6,693 nt of DNA from Helicobacteraceae bacterium (GTDB lineage Bacteria; Campylobacterota; Campylobacteria; Campylobacterales; Sulfurimonadaceae), in assembly GCA_027056525.1 (NCBI GenBank), contig JALUKO010000365.1, positions 1 to 6,693 on the forward strand, written 5' to 3'. The number at the start of each line of letters is the position of its first letter. Position 1 is the first letter of the stretch. Position numbers and translations under genes: made by a program. Below are positions 5,305 to 6,693 of the stretch, in pieces. The notes under the pieces were generated by a model. That model saw only the letters and a list, made by a program, of their open reading frames with translations, did not search any database and had not been told where the DNA came from.

Positions 5305-6693
5305 TTAAACTTTTGCTTTTTCATAATTTACGGCGCCATCATATGCGTACTGATTACCGTCCCAAAGACCACCAAATTTCAGGTGACCCCAACCATCTGC
5401 CATCTCAAGCAGATTCAGCGATGTAGGCACAACTTCATTGTGACCTTTATTAAATTTGTACATATATGGTTCCCATCCATGTTCCATTACCAAGCCATCA
5501 GCAGGTGATGAAGATGAAAGTTTTGCCATCGCGAAGAATTCTCCGAGATTATTAAAAACACGAATCGTATCTCCATCTTTAATACCTTTGGCTTCTGCAA
5601 CCTTACGGTTGAGTGCAATTGCAGGAACACCACGTTGCAAACGAAGCAATGTGCGAGATGTTTTGTAGTTAGAGTGAATCGACCATCTGGCGTGTGGAGT
5701 CATCAGCACATACGGATACTCTTTGCGTTGTGGACGGATCCCCTCCATACCTGTATTGGTCGCAGCACCCATTTTAATGAACATCGGATGATCTATATAA
5801 AAAGTTTGACGCCCGGTGACCGTATCCAATCTTTCAAATTTATAGATATGATTCTCCATTGAACTGTATGGTTTATCTGAATACAGCGGTGATGATTTTG
5901 CAGCTTTTTCATTGATAAGCAAGAAACCACCCATTTTATACATTTTTTCTATTGTCCAAGGCTGATACTGATCACACTTCTCTAGGGCTGCCTCAAGCGC
6001 CATTTTGTCAGTACCGAGATATACTTCACCCTCACCTTCTGATTCTGCATCGGTGTTAGTGTACTCTTTGTGGAAGATACTCAAGTCATGATAACCGGGT
6101 TTCGCATAACGCACATCATCTTTGACTTTTGCCTTTGCAATATTTTCAGGGCGATTAGCGATCTCTTCGAGTTTTTTCGCCAGAAGTGTGAACATACTCC
6201 ACTCATCCATAGACTCACCGATATTTTTAATATTTGCAACCGGATATGCCAAGTTTGTAAAACGGTGATAACCTGGAGATGTACGAAGGTCATATACTTC
6301 ATAGTGGCTTTTTGCAGGAAGCAGTACATCTGCATACTGTGCAGCTTCACTCATTCTGTAATCTACATACGCATAAAAGTCCATTCTTCCTAAAAATGCT
6401 TTACGGTATTCATTCCCTTTGTTACGTCTGAATGTTGAATCCGCAACAATCAATGCAGTTGTCGGCAACCACCAAGGTTTTACAACATTACCATGATCAC
6501 TACTCAAGTTGGCACCGCCATTTTTACCGGCATCAAGCATCTCTTGAAGTACTGTCATATACTCTTTTTTACTCATCCCGTTTTGGGCACGCTTGACATC
6601 TTCATCTTCAAAATACTCATCGAAAGTTTTCATCCCGTTTCCGTTCATAAACTCACCGACAAAACCGGAACCAAAACGTGGAGCATATTTACC
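5305..6693 (-). CDS. Molybdopterin catalytic alpha subunit, type II DMSO reductase family, C-terminal part (5' end outside window)
   Basis: The frame stays open to the right edge of the window: 15 codons precede the first internal Met at 6648, so 462 C-terminal residues of a subunit that is usually about 850-950 long are present. The N-terminal Tat signal, the first Fe-S site and the Mo-ligand region lie outside. Numbered from the visible start, ADVLLPAKSHYEVYDLR (121-137) is the typical late molybdopterin-oxidoreductase segment. PYVLMTPHARWSIHS (327-341), then RGVPAIALNRKVAEAKGIKDGD (354-375 region) and LGEFFAMAK, form the C-terminal molybdopterin dinucleotide-binding domain. It is first in an operon with beta and gamma. 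The set resembles ethylbenzene dehydrogenase, selenate, chlorate, perchlorate and dimethylsulfide enzymes. The residues that might separate these activities are not in view, so no gene symbol is given. Confidence 0.92.
   Translation of the reverse strand, partial: GKYAPRFGSGFVGEFMNGNGMKTFDEYFEDEDVKRAQNGMSKKEYMTVLQEMLDAGKNGGANLSSDHGNVVKPWWLPTTALIVADSTFRRNKGNEYRKAFLGRMDFYAYVDYRMSEAAQYADVLLPAKSHYEVYDLRTSPGYHRFTNLAYPVANIKNIGESMDEWSMFTLLAKKLEEIANRPENIAKAKVKDDVRYAKPGYHDLSIFHKEYTNTDAESEGEGEVYLGTDKMALEAALEKCDQYQPWTIEKMYKMGGFLLINEKAAKSSPLYSDKPYSSMENHIYKFERLDTVTGRQTFYIDHPMFIKMGAATNTGMEGIRPQRKEYPYVLMTPHARWSIHSNYKTSRTLLRLQRGVPAIALNRKVAEAKGIKDGDTIRVFNNLGEFFAMAKLSSSSPADGLVMEHGWEPYMYKFNKGHNEVVPTSLNLLEMADGWGHLKFGGLWDGNQYAYDGAVNYEKAKV

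Noticed and set aside
6070..6393. Plus-strand open frame of about 107 codons antisense to the alpha subunit
   Set aside because: It lies wholly inside a well-supported coding sequence on the other strand, its translation looks like no known protein, and other short frames opposite the operon are similar shadows.
4171..6693. Reading the enzyme as a membrane-bound NarGHI nitrate reductase
   Set aside because: There is no NarI-like membrane cytochrome b; gamma is an exported EB_dh/cytochrome c protein, and beta is closer in its loops to the perchlorate/ethylbenzene group.

Overview
The window looks like part of a chromosome from a respiratory, low-to-moderate GC member of the Campylobacterota, most like a Sulfurimonas or Sulfuricurvum type. 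This is inferred from protein style, lysine-rich composition and gene content; no rRNA or other marker gene is present to confirm it.

Most of the window is one minus-strand gene set for a periplasmic type II DMSO reductase-family molybdoenzyme, the group that includes ethylbenzene dehydrogenase, selenate, chlorate and perchlorate reductases and dimethylsulfide dehydrogenase. Read in the direction of transcription, from the right edge leftward, it holds: the C-terminal part of the molybdopterin catalytic alpha subunit (cut by the window edge); the four-cluster iron-sulfur beta subunit; a gamma subunit that joins an ethylbenzene-dehydrogenase-type heme b domain to a C-terminal cytochrome c domain; and a small cysteine-rich lipoprotein of unknown function. 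The last three genes are joined by TAATG stop/start overlaps or a 9-nt gap, each with a strong Shine-Dalgarno sequence. A hairpin directly after the lipoprotein stop codon probably ends this transcript.

After a 135-bp gap, a second minus-strand pair follows: a TorD-family chaperone, which probably matures the alpha subunit, overlapping a 363-residue polyferredoxin with four cluster motifs, a cysteine-rich middle region and a zinc-ribbon-like tail. At the left edge, on the plus strand and converging on the polyferredoxin with only 22 bp between them, lies the C-terminal half of a DUF1501-family protein that has no evident link to the molybdoenzyme.

Model: alpha (Mo-bisPGD) and beta are exported together on an alpha-subunit Tat signal that lies outside the window. 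Gamma is exported separately by Sec and receives heme b and heme c in the periplasm. Electrons pass between the Mo site, the beta Fe-S chain, heme b and then the fused heme c, which would replace a separate soluble cytochrome. The substrate and the direction of electron flow cannot be decided from the sequence. No RNA genes, CRISPR arrays, insertion sequences or phage genes were seen, and no gene-free stretch exceeds 300 bp.
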